Positions 36,013 through 45,787 are shown, counted from the first letter of the stretch. The stretch is 59,439 bases of DNA from Gammaproteobacteria bacterium (GCA_009908845.1 JAAAOQ010000174.1:1-59439), one strand, 5' to 3'. The notes: generated from the letters alone by a model not told the origin. Translations and numbers: made by a program.

Positions 36013-37602
36013 ATGCCCGACATTCAGATCAGCCCCTGGGACCTGGCCATCGTTGCTGTCTATGTGATCGGCACGCGCCTCCTGTTCGGTTGGTGGGCGG
36101 CTCGCACCGCGCGCAAGGGCGCCGAGGGCTACTTCCTTGGCGGCCGAGCGCTGCGCTGGCCGATCATCGGTCTGTCCTTCTATGTCGCCAACATGAGCGG
36201 CGGCAGCTTCGTAGGCCTGCCCGGCAGCGGCTACAACGACGGCATCGCCGTCTACCACTACGAATGGCTGCCGGCGGTGATCCTGGTGCTGTTCGTGCTA
36301 TTCCTGCTGCCGCTCTATCTGCGCGCGCGCATCTACACGGCCCCGCAGTTCCTGGAGTCCCGCTTCGGCCGCGAGCCGCGGCTGGCATTCTCGGGCTTCT
36401 TGCTGGTTGCCGTGACGCTGATCGATGCCCCGGCGTCGCTTTACGCCGGCGCCATGGTCGGCCAAGCCCTGTTCCCGTCGCTGCCGATGTGGCCACTGCT
36501 CGCCGCTGGCGCGCTGATCGCCGGGGTCTATATCTTCTTCGGCGGTCTCGGCGCCGTCGTCATCAATGATGCGCTGCAGGCCGCCATGATCATGATCGGC
36601 GGCACACTGGTGCTGGTGCTGGCCTGGCAGGCGGTACCGTCCTGGGATGCCGTCGTGCAGGCGGCACCACCCGATGCGCTGCATCTGATCCGACCCGCGG
36701 ACGACGAGCTCCTGCCCTGGCCCGGCATCTTCACCGGCGTGCTCGTCATCGGCGTCTACTTCTGGTGCACCAATCAGTTCGTCGTGCAGCGCGCATTGGG
36801 CGCCCACAACCTGGATCACGGCCGCTGGGGCGCGCTGTTCGCCGGGCTACTGAAGCTGCCGAACCTGTTCATCCTGGTCATGCCCGGGGTGCTGGCGGTC
36901 GCCCTCTACCCAGACCTCGAGCGCCCGGATCTGGTGTTTCCGGCCATGGTCGTGGACCTGCTGCCCGTGGGTCTGCGCGGCCTGCTGCTGGCTGCTTTCG
37001 TCGCCGCAATCCTGTCCAGCCTGGAGGCGATCTTCAACTCTTCGGCGACGCTGTTCACGATGGACTTCGTGCGCACCTTCCGCCCGCAGACCAGTGACCA
37101 AGGGCTGACCCGCTGGGGCCGGTGGTCAACGGTCGGTTTCATGATCGCGGCGATCCTGTGGTCCCCGATCGTGCTGCAGTTTCCGACCCTCTGGCAGTAT
37201 CTGCAGTCGTTCATGTCCTATATCACGCCGCCGGTGACGGCCGTGTTCGTCATCGGCATCTTCTGGCCGCGGGCGAACAATGCCGGTGCCTTGGCGACGC
37301 TGGTGATCGGCGTGCCCCTGGGTATCCTCGGCTGGGCTGCCAACGAGCTGCTCGACTGGCTGCCGCTCCAGTACCTCTATGCGGCCGGGATCATGTTCGC
37401 GCTGAGCGCATTGATCCTGGTCACCGTGAGTCTGGCAACAGCGCCGCCGGACCCGGAGAAGGTCCAGCGCTGCACCTGGCGTCCAGCGCTCTGGCGGCAG
37501 GAGAGCCAAGAGCTGGCTGGCACGCCCTGGTATCTGAACTATCGCTTCATGGCGCTCGGGTTGACGTTGCTGGCAGCGGCGGTTGTGGTCTGGTGGTGGT
37601 AA
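36013..37602 (+). CDS. Sodium:solute symporter family (SSS) transporter
   Basis: A 529-residue inner-membrane transporter with about 13 membrane segments. SSS features are YFLGGRALRWPIIGLSFYVANMSGGSFVGLPG near the N terminus, YIFFGGLGAVVINDALQAAMI, and FVAAILSSLEAIFNSSATLFTMDF near residue 340, the Na+-binding region. It resembles the SGLT-like branch. Substrate (sugar, nucleoside or organic acid) is unknown. GAGGAG stands 5 bases before the ATG. Confidence 0.9.
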   Translation: MPDIQISPWDLAIVAVYVIGTRLLFGWWAARTARKGAEGYFLGGRALRWPIIGLSFYVANMSGGSFVGLPGSGYNDGIAVYHYEWLPAVILVLFVLFLLPLYLRARIYTAPQFLESRFGREPRLAFSGFLLVAVTLIDAPASLYAGAMVGQALFPSLPMWPLLAAGALIAGVYIFFGGLGAVVINDALQAAMIMIGGTLVLVLAWQAVPSWDAVVQAAPPDALHLIRPADDELLPWPGIFTGVLVIGVYFWCTNQFVVQRALGAHNLDHGRWGALFAGLLKLPNLFILVMPGVLAVALYPDLERPDLVFPAMVVDLLPVGLRGLLLAAFVAAILSSLEAIFNSSATLFTMDFVRTFRPQTSDQGLTRWGRWSTVGFMIAAILWSPIVLQFPTLWQYLQSFMSYITPPVTAVFVIGIFWPRANNAGALATLVIGVPLGILGWAANELLDWLPLQYLYAAGIMFALSALILVTVSLATAPPDPEKVQRCTWRPALWRQESQELAGTPWYLNYRFMALGLTLLAAAVVVWWW

Positions 37603-38052
37603 TCGGCGAGCGAGCGCACGATCGCCTCCGCACGCTTAGCGGTATCGGCAACGATCGCTGGATCGTTGGGCACTGCCTTGAGGGCCGTTGGCAGTTGACG
37701 TTCTACGACAGCGGTGCTCGCGTCGATTCAACCTTGGCCCCAACCGGGCGAAGTCCACCCATCGGACACCGTGCCGGCACTGATCGCCCTCGCCGCCGAG
37801 GTACGGATCAGCGGCCCGGAGGGCACCGGAGCTGTCCAGGCCGCCTGATTGGACAGGAGTCGTCACTCACTTCACAATTGGCGGGATCATGATCAAGAGT
37901 ACGGACTGACTGTCCCCATCGGGATCGCTCGCGCATAGGCTGCGATTAATGTGATCGCTGGTCAGTATTGTCTTGAAGGCCCAAGCGCCACGGCCTCGCC
38001 GGCTCGGGAAGCGAGAAGGAACGGCTGTTGAGAGCTGTTGAGATACCGCCGT
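37603..38052. other. 450-base intergenic region with a possible decayed frame
   Basis: Between the symporter and the diguanylate cyclase. A plus-strand frame ending at about 37848 reads PWPQPGEVHPSDTVP and IALAAEVRISGPEGTG before TGA, which looks coding-like but is only about 50 codons and lacks a start. The rest shows nothing recognisable. Confidence 0.35.
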
Positions 38053-39105
38053 ATGGATGATTCGCAGAAGAGCCAGCAGGCCCTCGATTTCTACCGCAAG
38101 CAGTACAATGAGCTCGGGGTGCGTCTGCTCCAAGCGCACCACGAGCTGAGGGCGGCACGCCGCGACGCGTATCGTCAGCGGGCCATCGCGCGCATCATCC
38201 AACGCCTCTACCTGCTCGTCAATCGCGAGCCGACCCATCGGCAAACTGAGGAGCGCCTCGGCGAGCATCTCGTGGCGCTGCTGGTGGAGTCTCTGCAAAT
38301 CGACTGTGCCGCAGTGCTCAAGCAGACCTCCCCCGAGACGCTTACGGTCGAGCATGCATTGGGCCTGGATCGGGCCTTTCAGCTGACCCTCGCAGCACCG
38401 CTTTCGGAACAGCCCTCCAGCCTGCTCACGGAACAGGCGCCGCCTGAGGTGCGCGAGGCGTTGCGGGCGCAAGGCTTGCGGCACTGGCTCTGGACAGCCT
38501 CCACCGGCAGCCGCATCGTATTATTGCTCGGTCATCGGTTCGAGCGAGTGGAGGGGATCTCTCTGCGCTTCGAAGAGGACAATCTGGCGATCGCCGAGGC
38601 GGCGCTGTGCTTGTACGAGGCGACCAAACTGTCGATGACGGACCATTTGACGGAGTTGGCCAACCGCGCCCGGCTCAATCACCTATTGGAAGAGAACCTG
38701 ATGCGATCCAGGAGGTATGCGACGCCGTTTTCGGTGATCATGGTGGATATGGACCACTTCAAGCTGATCAACGACCAGCATGGCCATCAGGTCGGGGATC
38801 AGGTGCTCATCTACCTAGCGAAGGTGTTGATGAGTAATACGCGCGCGGTGGATGTGGTGGGACGCTGGGGCGGTGAGGAGTTCTTGGTCATAGCGCCGAA
38901 CACGAATCTCGCGCAGGCGGCCCGTCTGGCGGAAAAACTGCGCGCGGCGATTGCTGCAAGCGAGCTTCCCACGGTGGGTTCCAAGACCGCGAGCCTGGGC
39001 GTGGCCAGTTACAACGCCGGAGACGATCAGGAATCGATCATCGGGCGCGGCGATGCGGCCTTGTACAAGGCGAAAAGGAACGGTCGCAATCAGGTTTCGT
39101 TCTGA
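38053..39105 (+). CDS. Diguanylate cyclase (GGDEF domain)
   Basis: A 350-residue cytoplasmic enzyme making cyclic di-GMP from GTP. An N-terminal coiled coil (about 1-55) precedes a GAF-like sensory region (about 60-190) and the GGDEF domain (about 195-350) with DHLTELANRARL, DMDHFKLINDQHGH and the active-site GGEEF (273-277). RAVD five residues before GGEEF is an intact inhibitory I-site. The ATG at 38053 is chosen over an upstream TTG. No membrane segment, so it senses an internal signal. Confidence 0.93.
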   Translation: MDDSQKSQQALDFYRKQYNELGVRLLQAHHELRAARRDAYRQRAIARIIQRLYLLVNREPTHRQTEERLGEHLVALLVESLQIDCAAVLKQTSPETLTVEHALGLDRAFQLTLAAPLSEQPSSLLTEQAPPEVREALRAQGLRHWLWTASTGSRIVLLLGHRFERVEGISLRFEEDNLAIAEAALCLYEATKLSMTDHLTELANRARLNHLLEENLMRSRRYATPFSVIMVDMDHFKLINDQHGHQVGDQVLIYLAKVLMSNTRAVDVVGRWGGEEFLVIAPNTNLAQAARLAEKLRAAIAASELPTVGSKTASLGVASYNAGDDQESIIGRGDAALYKAKRNGRNQVSF

Positions 39106-39169
39106 GGCGATTTCTGTCAAAGCTCATACCGCCTTGCTGGTCTTTTCGCTCGCCTTCTTCGTCGCGCCG

Positions 39170-39519
39170 CCGGTCACATAGCCCGGCTATGCTCCCGGCG
39201 ACGCTCCTCGAAGGCAAACGAAAATCCTGCGCAATTCGGTACGAGCTTTTCCGGCAATCGCCTGAGCAGGTCACAGCCACATCTTTTGTAGCGATCGCAG
39301 CATCTCGGAAGGCAGCACGGACGGGACCAGCCCTTTATCGGAGTGGTGATACACGTCGAGCCTTTGAAACGCTGTCTCGATGCGCCAGCGGCTGCGGTTG
39401 AGCTCGGCTACCGTGGCGGCGTCAGCTGCGTCGGCGGGCAGGTTGGTCAAGACGATGAGTTGCTGATTGACGAATCCCATTGACGATGCTCGCCACGAGA
39501 TGATCTTCAGGCCATGCAA
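39170..39519 (-). pseudogene. Decayed IS4-family transposase, C-terminal part with frameshift
   Basis: The minus strand encodes VNQQLIVLTNLPADA and VAELNRSRWRIETAFQRL, the C-terminal DDE region of IS4-type transposases with the conserved R-x3-E, ending at a stop at 39271. The similarity continues in another frame (KDVAVTCSGDCRKSSYRIAQ), so there is a frameshift near 39282. The N-terminal two thirds is missing. This is a dead insertion-sequence remnant marking an old insertion. Confidence 0.75.
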
Positions 39520-39675
39520 TCAATAATAGCTATGAATTGATATTACTCAATTTGTAAGACCAATCAGAACGATCTATTCAAACAATTTTTCGGCCGCTTT
39601 CGATTGCTTTAGATTATCACTCGTCCACTTGATGTGGCCCTGCCCACAGCCTATTGATATCACTGGAGACAATCG
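39520..39675 (+). promoter_or_regulatory. AT-rich leader/promoter region of the peroxiredoxin gene
   Basis: From 39515 to 39620 the sequence is distinctly AT-rich, in contrast with the surroundings, with a short ATAGCTAT palindrome at 39526-39533. It is the only upstream region of the peroxiredoxin gene and probably its promoter. I could not fit a full four-part OxyR site. GGAG lies about 9 bases before the ATG. Confidence 0.4.
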
Positions 39676-40323
39676 ATGGAAACCGTGACCCAAACGCCTA
39701 GCATGCCCCGCCTGAACGAGCCGGCCCCGGCCTTCGACGCCCCGACGACCCATGGCCGCAAGACCCTCGAGGACTACCGCGGCAAATGGCTCGTTCTGTT
39801 CTCGCACCCGGCCGACTTCACGCCGGTCTGCACCACCGAGTTCATCGCCTTCGCCAAGCGCCATGCCGACTTCCAGGCCCTCGGCTGCGAATTGCTGGGG
39901 CTGTCGATCGACAGCAACTTCTCGCACATCGCCTGGGAACGGAACATCCAGGAGAAATTCGGCGTCGAAATCGGTTTTCCGATCATCGCCGACCTGTCGA
40001 TGCAGGTGGCCAGGGCCTACGGCATGATCCAGCCGGGTGCCAGCGACACCTCAGCGGTGCGCGCGACCTTCGTCATCGACCCCGAGGGCGTGCTGCGCGC
40101 AATGGTCTACTACCCGATGAGCAACGGCCGCTCGATCGACGAGTTCGTCCGGCTGGTCAAGGCACTGCAGACCAGTGACGCCAATGGTGTCGCGACCCCT
40201 GAGGGCTGGCAGCCTGGCGACAAGGTCATCGTGCCACCGCCGGCCACGGCCGAAGAGGCCGAGGCCCGGATGGACGCCGGCTACGAGTGCTCGGACTGGT
40301 ATTTCTGTAAGAAGGAGCTCTAG
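39676..40323 (+). CDS. Peroxiredoxin (AhpC/TSA, Prx6-like)
   Basis: A 215-residue thiol peroxidase that reduces hydrogen peroxide and organic peroxides. The active site is HPADFTPVCTTEF with the peroxidatic Cys; LLGLSIDSNFSHIAW and RATFVIDPEGVLRAMVYYP follow. The long C-terminal arm (YECSDWYFCKKEL) has two more Cys, as in archaeal/bacterial Prx6-type enzymes, and one may be the resolving Cys. It sits alone beside a transposase remnant; a hairpin 38 bases downstream ends the unit. Confidence 0.94.
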   Translation: METVTQTPSMPRLNEPAPAFDAPTTHGRKTLEDYRGKWLVLFSHPADFTPVCTTEFIAFAKRHADFQALGCELLGLSIDSNFSHIAWERNIQEKFGVEIGFPIIADLSMQVARAYGMIQPGASDTSAVRATFVIDPEGVLRAMVYYPMSNGRSIDEFVRLVKALQTSDANGVATPEGWQPGDKVIVPPPATAEEAEARMDAGYECSDWYFCKKEL

Positions 40324-40360
40324 CCCTTGCGCGGCCTATAGCGCCGCGCTGCAGGCAAAC

Positions 40361-40389
40361 CGAGCTGGAGTCGACAAGACTCCGGCTCG
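40361..40389 (+). terminator. Hairpin after the peroxiredoxin gene
   Basis: CGAGCTGGAGTC and GACTCCGGCTCG pair over 12 positions (one G-T pair) with loop GACAA. It begins 38 bases after the stop. No long T-run follows, so termination is probable but not certain. Confidence 0.6.
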
Positions 40390-40845
40390 ACTTCAATTGC
40401 GGCAGACCTCAGAACCCCGGCTCTTGCCGACACCCACGAGATCGAGCCAGCAACCAGGCTTCGGTATCTCCGATTAAAGGGCGAAGAACGCCTCCATGAG
40501 GTCAATACGCACCAGCATCGTTCCCCGATGCCGGAGGCGTCCATATCGCCGTAAAAGATACCCCGATTCCCTACGCCAAGCGCAATACCATCGACGCAGA
40601 GGCCAGACCTCGAGCGTCTAGACGAGGCTGGGGCGGCCAGCCCATCGTAACAGTTCGGTCACAAGACGGCAATCGATCCAAGCCGCTCGATCAAACAAGC
40701 GGCGTTCACAAAACCGTCGCGCAACGAACATTCCAGCGTCACTGGCTACAGCTAAACTGAGTGCGCGACTGGGTTATTTTCCTGATCCCTGAGCACCAAA
40801 CCCGCTCCGCAGGTCACCCCCGCCAACCAAGACGAGGAATGTTCG
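40390..40845. other. Intergenic region upstream of the GDPD gene
   Basis: It contains a nested hairpin at 40488-40540 (outer arms ACGCCTCC/GGAGGCGT, inner arms GCATCG/CGATGC) and a Pho-box-like site at 40703-40720. No gene seen. Confidence 0.45.
40703..40720 (+). promoter_or_regulatory. Candidate Pho box upstream of the GDPD gene
   Basis: CGTTCAC-AAAA-CCGTCGC has two TCA/TCG half-sites 11 bp apart with an A-only spacer, in the orientation of the gene and 125 bases before its start. It is weaker than the sites at 3501 and 48137. Confidence 0.35.
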
Positions 40846-42126
40846 ATGTGCGCCCGAAGCCCCATCGTGATCCTATTATTGGCCGCAGCCGGTCTGCTGT
40901 TCACCGGCCACGTCACCGCTCAGCTAGACGACCTGAGTCAATATCGCAACACCAACATCGCCGCCCAGCTTGGCCCTCGGCCAGGGTTCCTAACCGATCA
41001 GCTCGCGGACGGCGACCTAAAAGAAAGCCTTCAGTCCTGCCGTACCCGCGTCTTTCGCAAGAGCAAGTTCTCCATTGGCCACCGGGGAGCCTGCATGCAG
41101 TTCCCGGAGCACACGCTCGAATCCTACCTCGCTGCCGCCCGCCAAGGCGCCGGCATCATCGAATGCGACGTCACCTTTACGAAAGACGGCGAGCTAGTGT
41201 GCCGACACTCGCAGTGCGATCTGCACACAACCACCGACATCGTCATCAGGCCTGATCTCCGCGCCAAGTGCACCCAGCCCTTCCAGCCAGCCACCTATGA
41301 CGCCAACGGTAATCTATTGACGCCGGCCAGCGCCCGTTGCTGTACCAGCGATATCACACTTGCCGAGTATCGGACGCTCAAGGGCAAGATGGACGCCGCT
41401 GACACCACGGCCACGACTCCAGACGCCTATCTCGGCGGCACCGCAGGTTGGCGCACCGACCTCTATGCCGGCCCCACCAGCGGCACGCTGATGACCCACG
41501 CCGAGAGCGTAGCGCTGTTCAGGACCCTGCGGGTCGGTCTGACACCCGAATTGAAGTCGCCTAGCGTCGAGATGCCGTTCGAGCTGCACGACGGAACCCT
41601 ATTCACCTACGACGACTACCGCCAGAAGCTCATCGACGAGCTGAAAGCCGGAGGTATCCGCCCGCGCGATGCCTGGGTGCAATCCTTTGTTTACGACGAC
41701 GTATTGTATTGGATCAGCAACGAGCCCGAGTTCGGCGCCCAATCCGTCTATCTCGACGATGCTGGTGATCCTAGCCAGCTACCGGACGCGGCGACGCTAG
41801 CCGGTTACAAGGCCGCCGGAATCAACATTGTCGCACCACCGCTGTGGGCACTGGTCACGGCCGACGGCGGCCAAATGGTTCCCTCTCAGTATGCCCTCGA
41901 CGCCAAGGCGGCCGGACTCGACATCATTACCTGGACCCTAGAGCGCTCCGGCATTCTCGCCGACGGCGACGGCGGATGGTACTACCAGACCGTCAACGAC
42001 ACGCTGAGCACCGAGGGTGACATCCTGAGGTTGGTCGACGTCCTAGCCCGGCAGGTCGGTGTCATCGGAATCTTCTCCGACTGGCCGGCTACCGTGACCT
42101 TCTACGCCAACTGCATGGATCTATAG
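40846..42126 (+). CDS. Exported glycerophosphodiester phosphodiesterase
   Basis: A 426-residue secreted enzyme. A signal peptide (about 1-25: [19 protein letters not shown]) precedes a GDPD barrel with [18 protein letters not shown] (catalytic His79-Arg80), [17 protein letters not shown] (Glu107, Asp109, His121) and later Glu in [10 protein letters not shown]. It splits glycerophosphodiesters to glycerol-3-phosphate and an alcohol outside the cytoplasm, so it scavenges phosphate and glycerol. GAGGAA about seven bases before the ATG. It is the first gene of the phosphate-scavenging block. Confidence 0.9.
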   Translation: MCARSPIVILLLAAAGLLFTGHVTAQLDDLSQYRNTNIAAQLGPRPGFLTDQLADGDLKESLQSCRTRVFRKSKFSIGHRGACMQFPEHTLESYLAAARQGAGIIECDVTFTKDGELVCRHSQCDLHTTTDIVIRPDLRAKCTQPFQPATYDANGNLLTPASARCCTSDITLAEYRTLKGKMDAADTTATTPDAYLGGTAGWRTDLYAGPTSGTLMTHAESVALFRTLRVGLTPELKSPSVEMPFELHDGTLFTYDDYRQKLIDELKAGGIRPRDAWVQSFVYDDVLYWISNEPEFGAQSVYLDDAGDPSQLPDAATLAGYKAAGINIVAPPLWALVTADGGQMVPSQYALDAKAAGLDIITWTLERSGILADGDGGWYYQTVNDTLSTEGDILRLVDVLARQVGVIGIFSDWPATVTFYANCMDL

Positions 42127-42244
42127 CCGCTAGTCAACTCGTTTCCGCTACCGCACCACCGGGCAACTGCGTTCCGCACTAACCCCGTTGTTGCTCGCCT
42201 CCATCTTCCATTTGAAGACTTACGACGAGAGAGGTTTCACCCTG

Positions 42245-43015
42245 ATGCTGACTCCATCACGCACGCACCTAAGCCGGCTACTCGCAAGCCTCGCCTTGGC
42301 CGGCGCAGTCTTTGTAACACCTACCGTTCAAGCCGGTGTTTTCAATAGCTCGACCGTTGCCGCCCTGCTCCTGACTGGTATCACCACAACAGACCCGAAC
42401 GGCGACTTCACCGGCTTCACGATCGATGGTTTTCCCGATTTTGAAACCGACACCTTCGGGACGGGAACGGCCAACGTCGACGCAGACGTCGAGTTTTTCG
42501 ATGATCCGTTTGGTGTCGGTGCCGGTATTGATGCCGTTCTCAACGCTAGCTCCAATGCCCAGGCAGGAAAAGGTGAAATCGTCGACGCACTCGCTGACAG
42601 CTTCGCCTTCATCGATATCTTCAATGGGACGGACGATGAGATCACGGTCGACTTTTTCTTGAATTGGGACTTAGAAGCCGCGGCCTCTGCTCCCGCAAAC
42701 GGCGACGCCTATGCCGAGGCGTTCTTTGCATTCGAGGCCATCGGCAATGTCGTTGATGGGAACGACTTCATCGCTGAGCTGATAACCGCTGATGCCCTTT
42801 TTGGTCCTCCCGATGCAATGACATCAGGCGACAATCCATTCACGCTGTTGCTGGAGCCCGATGGGCTTGCCACCATTGACATCGCGACCGGCACAATCGG
42901 GTTTGCCGACGGTGTTCCCGTCCCTGCTCCACCCGTGTCGATGCTGATGGCGCTTGGCTTTGTCACCCTCATTGGGGCACGCCTAGGAATCACCGCCAGG
43001 CGAGGAGAGAGCTAG
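42245..43015 (+). CDS. Exported protein with a PEP-CTERM/VPxPA-type sorting signal
   Basis: A 256-residue protein. A signal peptide (about 1-30, LASLALAGAVFVTPTVQAG) is followed by an Asp/Ala/Gly/Phe-rich acidic body with no known fold. A C-terminal tripartite sorting signal follows: VPVPAPP, a hydrophobic helix (VSMLMALGFVTLIGARLG) and basic ITARRGES. This is the layout recognised by exosortase, which cleaves and passes proteins to the surface. Function unknown. GAGAGAGG about nine bases before the ATG fixes the start. It is less GC-rich than surrounding genes. Located between two phosphoesterase genes. Confidence 0.75.
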   Translation: MLTPSRTHLSRLLASLALAGAVFVTPTVQAGVFNSSTVAALLLTGITTTDPNGDFTGFTIDGFPDFETDTFGTGTANVDADVEFFDDPFGVGAGIDAVLNASSNAQAGKGEIVDALADSFAFIDIFNGTDDEITVDFFLNWDLEAAASAPANGDAYAEAFFAFEAIGNVVDGNDFIAELITADALFGPPDAMTSGDNPFTLLLEPDGLATIDIATGTIGFADGVPVPAPPVSMLMALGFVTLIGARLGITARRGES

Positions 43016-43057
43016 CACTGCGGAATACCCAGCCCTAACCGCTTTCAGGACCAACAC

Positions 43058-43080
43058 CAGGGCGCCGCACTGGCGCCCTG
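43058..43080 (+). terminator. Hairpin after the sorting-signal protein gene
   Basis: CAGGGCGCC and GGCGCCCTG form a perfect 9-pair stem with loop GCACT, 42 bases after the stop. There is no T-run. Confidence 0.65.
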
Positions 43081-43152
43081 CCCGTTCGAGTCCGCACGAC
43101 GCAACACAATGAACAAACAGTCTTTTGGACAACTCTGATCGAGGAAACGCCC

Positions 43153-45429
43153 ATGCTCAATCATTCTAGCAATCGACTTATGTCACACCGTAGATTTATG
43201 CGAAAACTAGCCCTCATCGCTTTTGGCGCGGGGGCTTACACGCTTGCGAGCACTACTGCTGCGGACAGCTTTCGCCATATCGCCACCTTCGATGTGACCA
43301 GCAACGGAACCGACGTTGCAGAAATTGTCGATGCAACGCCGAGTGGTCGTTCCCTGCTCTACACGGACAGCGACAACGCCGTGATCGGCTTCGTCGATAT
43401 CCGTGATCCCGAGAATCCCTTGCCTGACGGCACCATTGCCCTCAGCGGCGAACCGACCAGTGTTGCGGTTCGCGACCGTCGCTATGCACTCGTCGGCATC
43501 AACACCTCACCTGGAGACGAGGAAGGCGAGCCTCCGGTGCGCACGGGCGAGCTCGCGATCATCGATCTGTTGCGCCGCTCGATCGAGCGAACCATCGATC
43601 TCGGTGGTCAGCCGGATTCCATCGCTATCGCCTCTAATCGCCGCTATGCCGCAGTGGCCGTCGAGAACGAACGGAACGAAGACTTCAACGACGGACTGCT
43701 CCCGCAGGCCCCGCCCGGAAAACTCGTTGTGGTGCGGATGTTCGGTCCACCCTCGCGCTGGACTACACGTGATGTCGATCTCACCGGACTCGCCGACGTG
43801 GCACCAGAGGACCCCGAGCCCGAGTTTGTTGACATCAATCGCCGCAACGAGGCGATCGTCACGTTGCAGGAGAACAATCACATCGTCGTGGTCGATCTGC
43901 GCACTGCTTCGGTCACGAATCATTTTGCCGCAGGCGAAACCACCGTCCAAAACGTCGATGCGACTGAGGAAGAGCTCGGACCACAGGAACAGGGCCTGAT
44001 CACCTTTGTTGAGACCCTAACGAAGCGCCGCGAGCCCGACACCATCACCTGGATCGGCGACCATCTGGCCGCAACGGCTAACGAAGGGGATTATGAAGAC
44101 GCATTCGGCGAGGAAGGGGGCAGTCGCGGGTTCACAGTCTTCGATACCGCAACCGGCGCCGTCGTCTATGAGTCTGCAGAGTTGTTTGAGCACGCATCCG
44201 CCCGCGCTGGGCATTACAACGAGGGTCGTTCCGCGAACAAGGGCGGAGAGCCCGAGGCTGCTGAGTACGGTGAGTTCCGCGGCGAAGAACTCCTCTTCAT
44301 TGGTTCGGAACGGGCAAACGTCGTCGGCGTGTACGATGCAAGCGAACCGTCGGCCCCTGTGCTGAATCAGCTCTTGGCCACTGGTAGCGGTCCGGAGGGC
44401 ATCAAGGCACTCAGACGCGAAAACCTCCTCGCGATCGCTGCCGAGAACAGCGAGGACAACTTTCCGTCCATGATCACGCTGTATCGCTACGGCACCGGTG
44501 CACCGACATACCCGCAGATCGAGAGCCTCGACGACCCCGATTCTTCAACGGCCGGCGTACCGATCCCCTGGGTGGCGCAGTCGGGGTTGACTGCCGATCC
44601 GAATGATCCCCTCACACTCTACTCCGTTAGCGATTCGTTCCTCGCCCAAAGCTATCTCTATACGATCGACATCAGTGCTGAGCCGGCTGCCATCGTAAGT
44701 CGCACCGCCGTTGGCGGCCCGGACGGTGCCTTTGATCTGGAAGGCATTGCTGCGGCGCCCGAAGGCGGCTTCTGGCTGGCGTCCGAGGGCCGCAACGGTG
44801 CGCGACCGAACCAGATTATCAAGGTCAGCACAGAAGGCACTATCGAAAGCCAGGTCGAACTGCCGGATGGTCTGGTTGCAAACGCCACCAACAGCGGCCT
44901 CGAGGGCATCGCCGTCACCGGCGATAGCACGACCGAGCTGGTCTATGTCGTGGTGCAACGTGAATGGGACGATGATCCTGACGGCGAGGTGAAGATAGGC
45001 CGTTATGACGTGGGCGCAGCCGAGTGGACCTTCGTCCGCTATCCGCTCGACGGGCTCGAATCGCCAGCGCCGGAAGGCGCTTGGGTTGGACTCTCTGAGA
45101 TCGCTCTGCTTCCCAATGGCACCTTTGCAATCATCGAGCGCGATAACCTGCTCGGGACGGACGCTCAGGTGAAACGCATCTACCGTGTCGATCTCGCCTC
45201 TGCCGATTTCCGCCCGTGGGATGATCCTAGCGGTCTCGCGACCATTGACAAGACGCTGCTGCGGGATGTCCTCGGTGTTCTCGAGACAAATAGTGTCTGG
45301 ACGCCCGATAAGCTCGAAGGACTCGCCATCTCTCCCGTTAACGGTGCTGCGTTCATCATCACCGATAATGACGGGTTAGACGACGCCATCGGGCAGACGG
45401 TCTTCGTCGAGATTGGCGCACTGCCGTAA
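43153..45429 (+). CDS. Exported phytase-like esterase / beta-propeller protein
   Basis: A 758-residue secreted protein. A signal peptide ends near residue 37 (LIAFGAGAYTLASTTAADS). The first half (about 40-450) reads like a beta-propeller (SFRHIATFDV, SIAIASNRRYAAVAVENERN, EGIKALRRENLLAIAAENS). The second half (about 470-755) resembles the esterase-like phytase family: DLEGIAAAPEGGFWLASEGR, GLEGIAVTGD, LEGLAISPVNGAAFIITDNDG. It probably releases phosphate from organic esters in the periplasm or outside. GAGGAAA stands before the ATG, supporting this start. Confidence 0.83.
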   Translation: MLNHSSNRLMSHRRFMRKLALIAFGAGAYTLASTTAADSFRHIATFDVTSNGTDVAEIVDATPSGRSLLYTDSDNAVIGFVDIRDPENPLPDGTIALSGEPTSVAVRDRRYALVGINTSPGDEEGEPPVRTGELAIIDLLRRSIERTIDLGGQPDSIAIASNRRYAAVAVENERNEDFNDGLLPQAPPGKLVVVRMFGPPSRWTTRDVDLTGLADVAPEDPEPEFVDINRRNEAIVTLQENNHIVVVDLRTASVTNHFAAGETTVQNVDATEEELGPQEQGLITFVETLTKRREPDTITWIGDHLAATANEGDYEDAFGEEGGSRGFTVFDTATGAVVYESAELFEHASARAGHYNEGRSANKGGEPEAAEYGEFRGEELLFIGSERANVVGVYDASEPSAPVLNQLLATGSGPEGIKALRRENLLAIAAENSEDNFPSMITLYRYGTGAPTYPQIESLDDPDSSTAGVPIPWVAQSGLTADPNDPLTLYSVSDSFLAQSYLYTIDISAEPAAIVSRTAVGGPDGAFDLEGIAAAPEGGFWLASEGRNGARPNQIIKVSTEGTIESQVELPDGLVANATNSGLEGIAVTGDSTTELVYVVVQREWDDDPDGEVKIGRYDVGAAEWTFVRYPLDGLESPAPEGAWVGLSEIALLPNGTFAIIERDNLLGTDAQVKRIYRVDLASADFRPWDDPSGLATIDKTLLRDVLGVLETNSVWTPDKLEGLAISPVNGAAFIITDNDGLDDAIGQTVFVEIGALP

Positions 45430-45447
45430 CGAACACCAAGCCAGATC

Positions 45448-45482
45448 TGGCCACAAGGATTCTAGTGGCCATCGTGGTATTT
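45448..45482 (+). terminator. Terminator candidate after the phytase-like gene
   Basis: TGGCCAC and GTGGCCA pair perfectly around a 10-base loop, and TATTTTT follows within about ten bases. A CCAGATCTGG palindrome overlaps its 5' side. It is 18 bases after the stop. Confidence 0.6.
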
Positions 45483-45606
45483 TTGCCAGGGACGGCTGCG
45501 ACCAGAGACTAATCTCGCCCTTCAAACGGCGAAACATCGTACTCTCTGCGATCCGAGACAGGGATTGAGTCATTCCCCTATTCAACTGCGCGCTGCGATT
45601 CGTTCG

Positions 45607-45628
45607 TAGAAGCCCTCACAGAATGCCC
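45607..45628 (-). repeat. Dispersed repeat A, copy 3
   Basis: The minus strand reads GGGCATTCTGTGAGGGCTTC then TA, one base different from copy 2 over 22. It stands in the non-coding gap between the phytase-like gene and phoX. Confidence 0.6.
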
Positions 45629-45787
45629 CTGTAGCCAGATAGTGCGCAAACTCTTCTTAAGCGGTATCGAATCGACGGCTCCGTTCCGTGTCGTGCGGAA
45701 CTGCTGCGAGCGCGCACTCATACGAGAAAGCAAAAGCGCAAACGCCGCGTCCCATCCGCCATCCTTCAACCGAAGTCGATCTTGACT

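Noticed and set aside
39526..39560. OxyR binding site upstream of the peroxiredoxin
   Set aside because: Only one ATAGCTAT palindrome; the ATAG-N7-CTAT-N7-ATAG-N7-CTAT spacing is not met.
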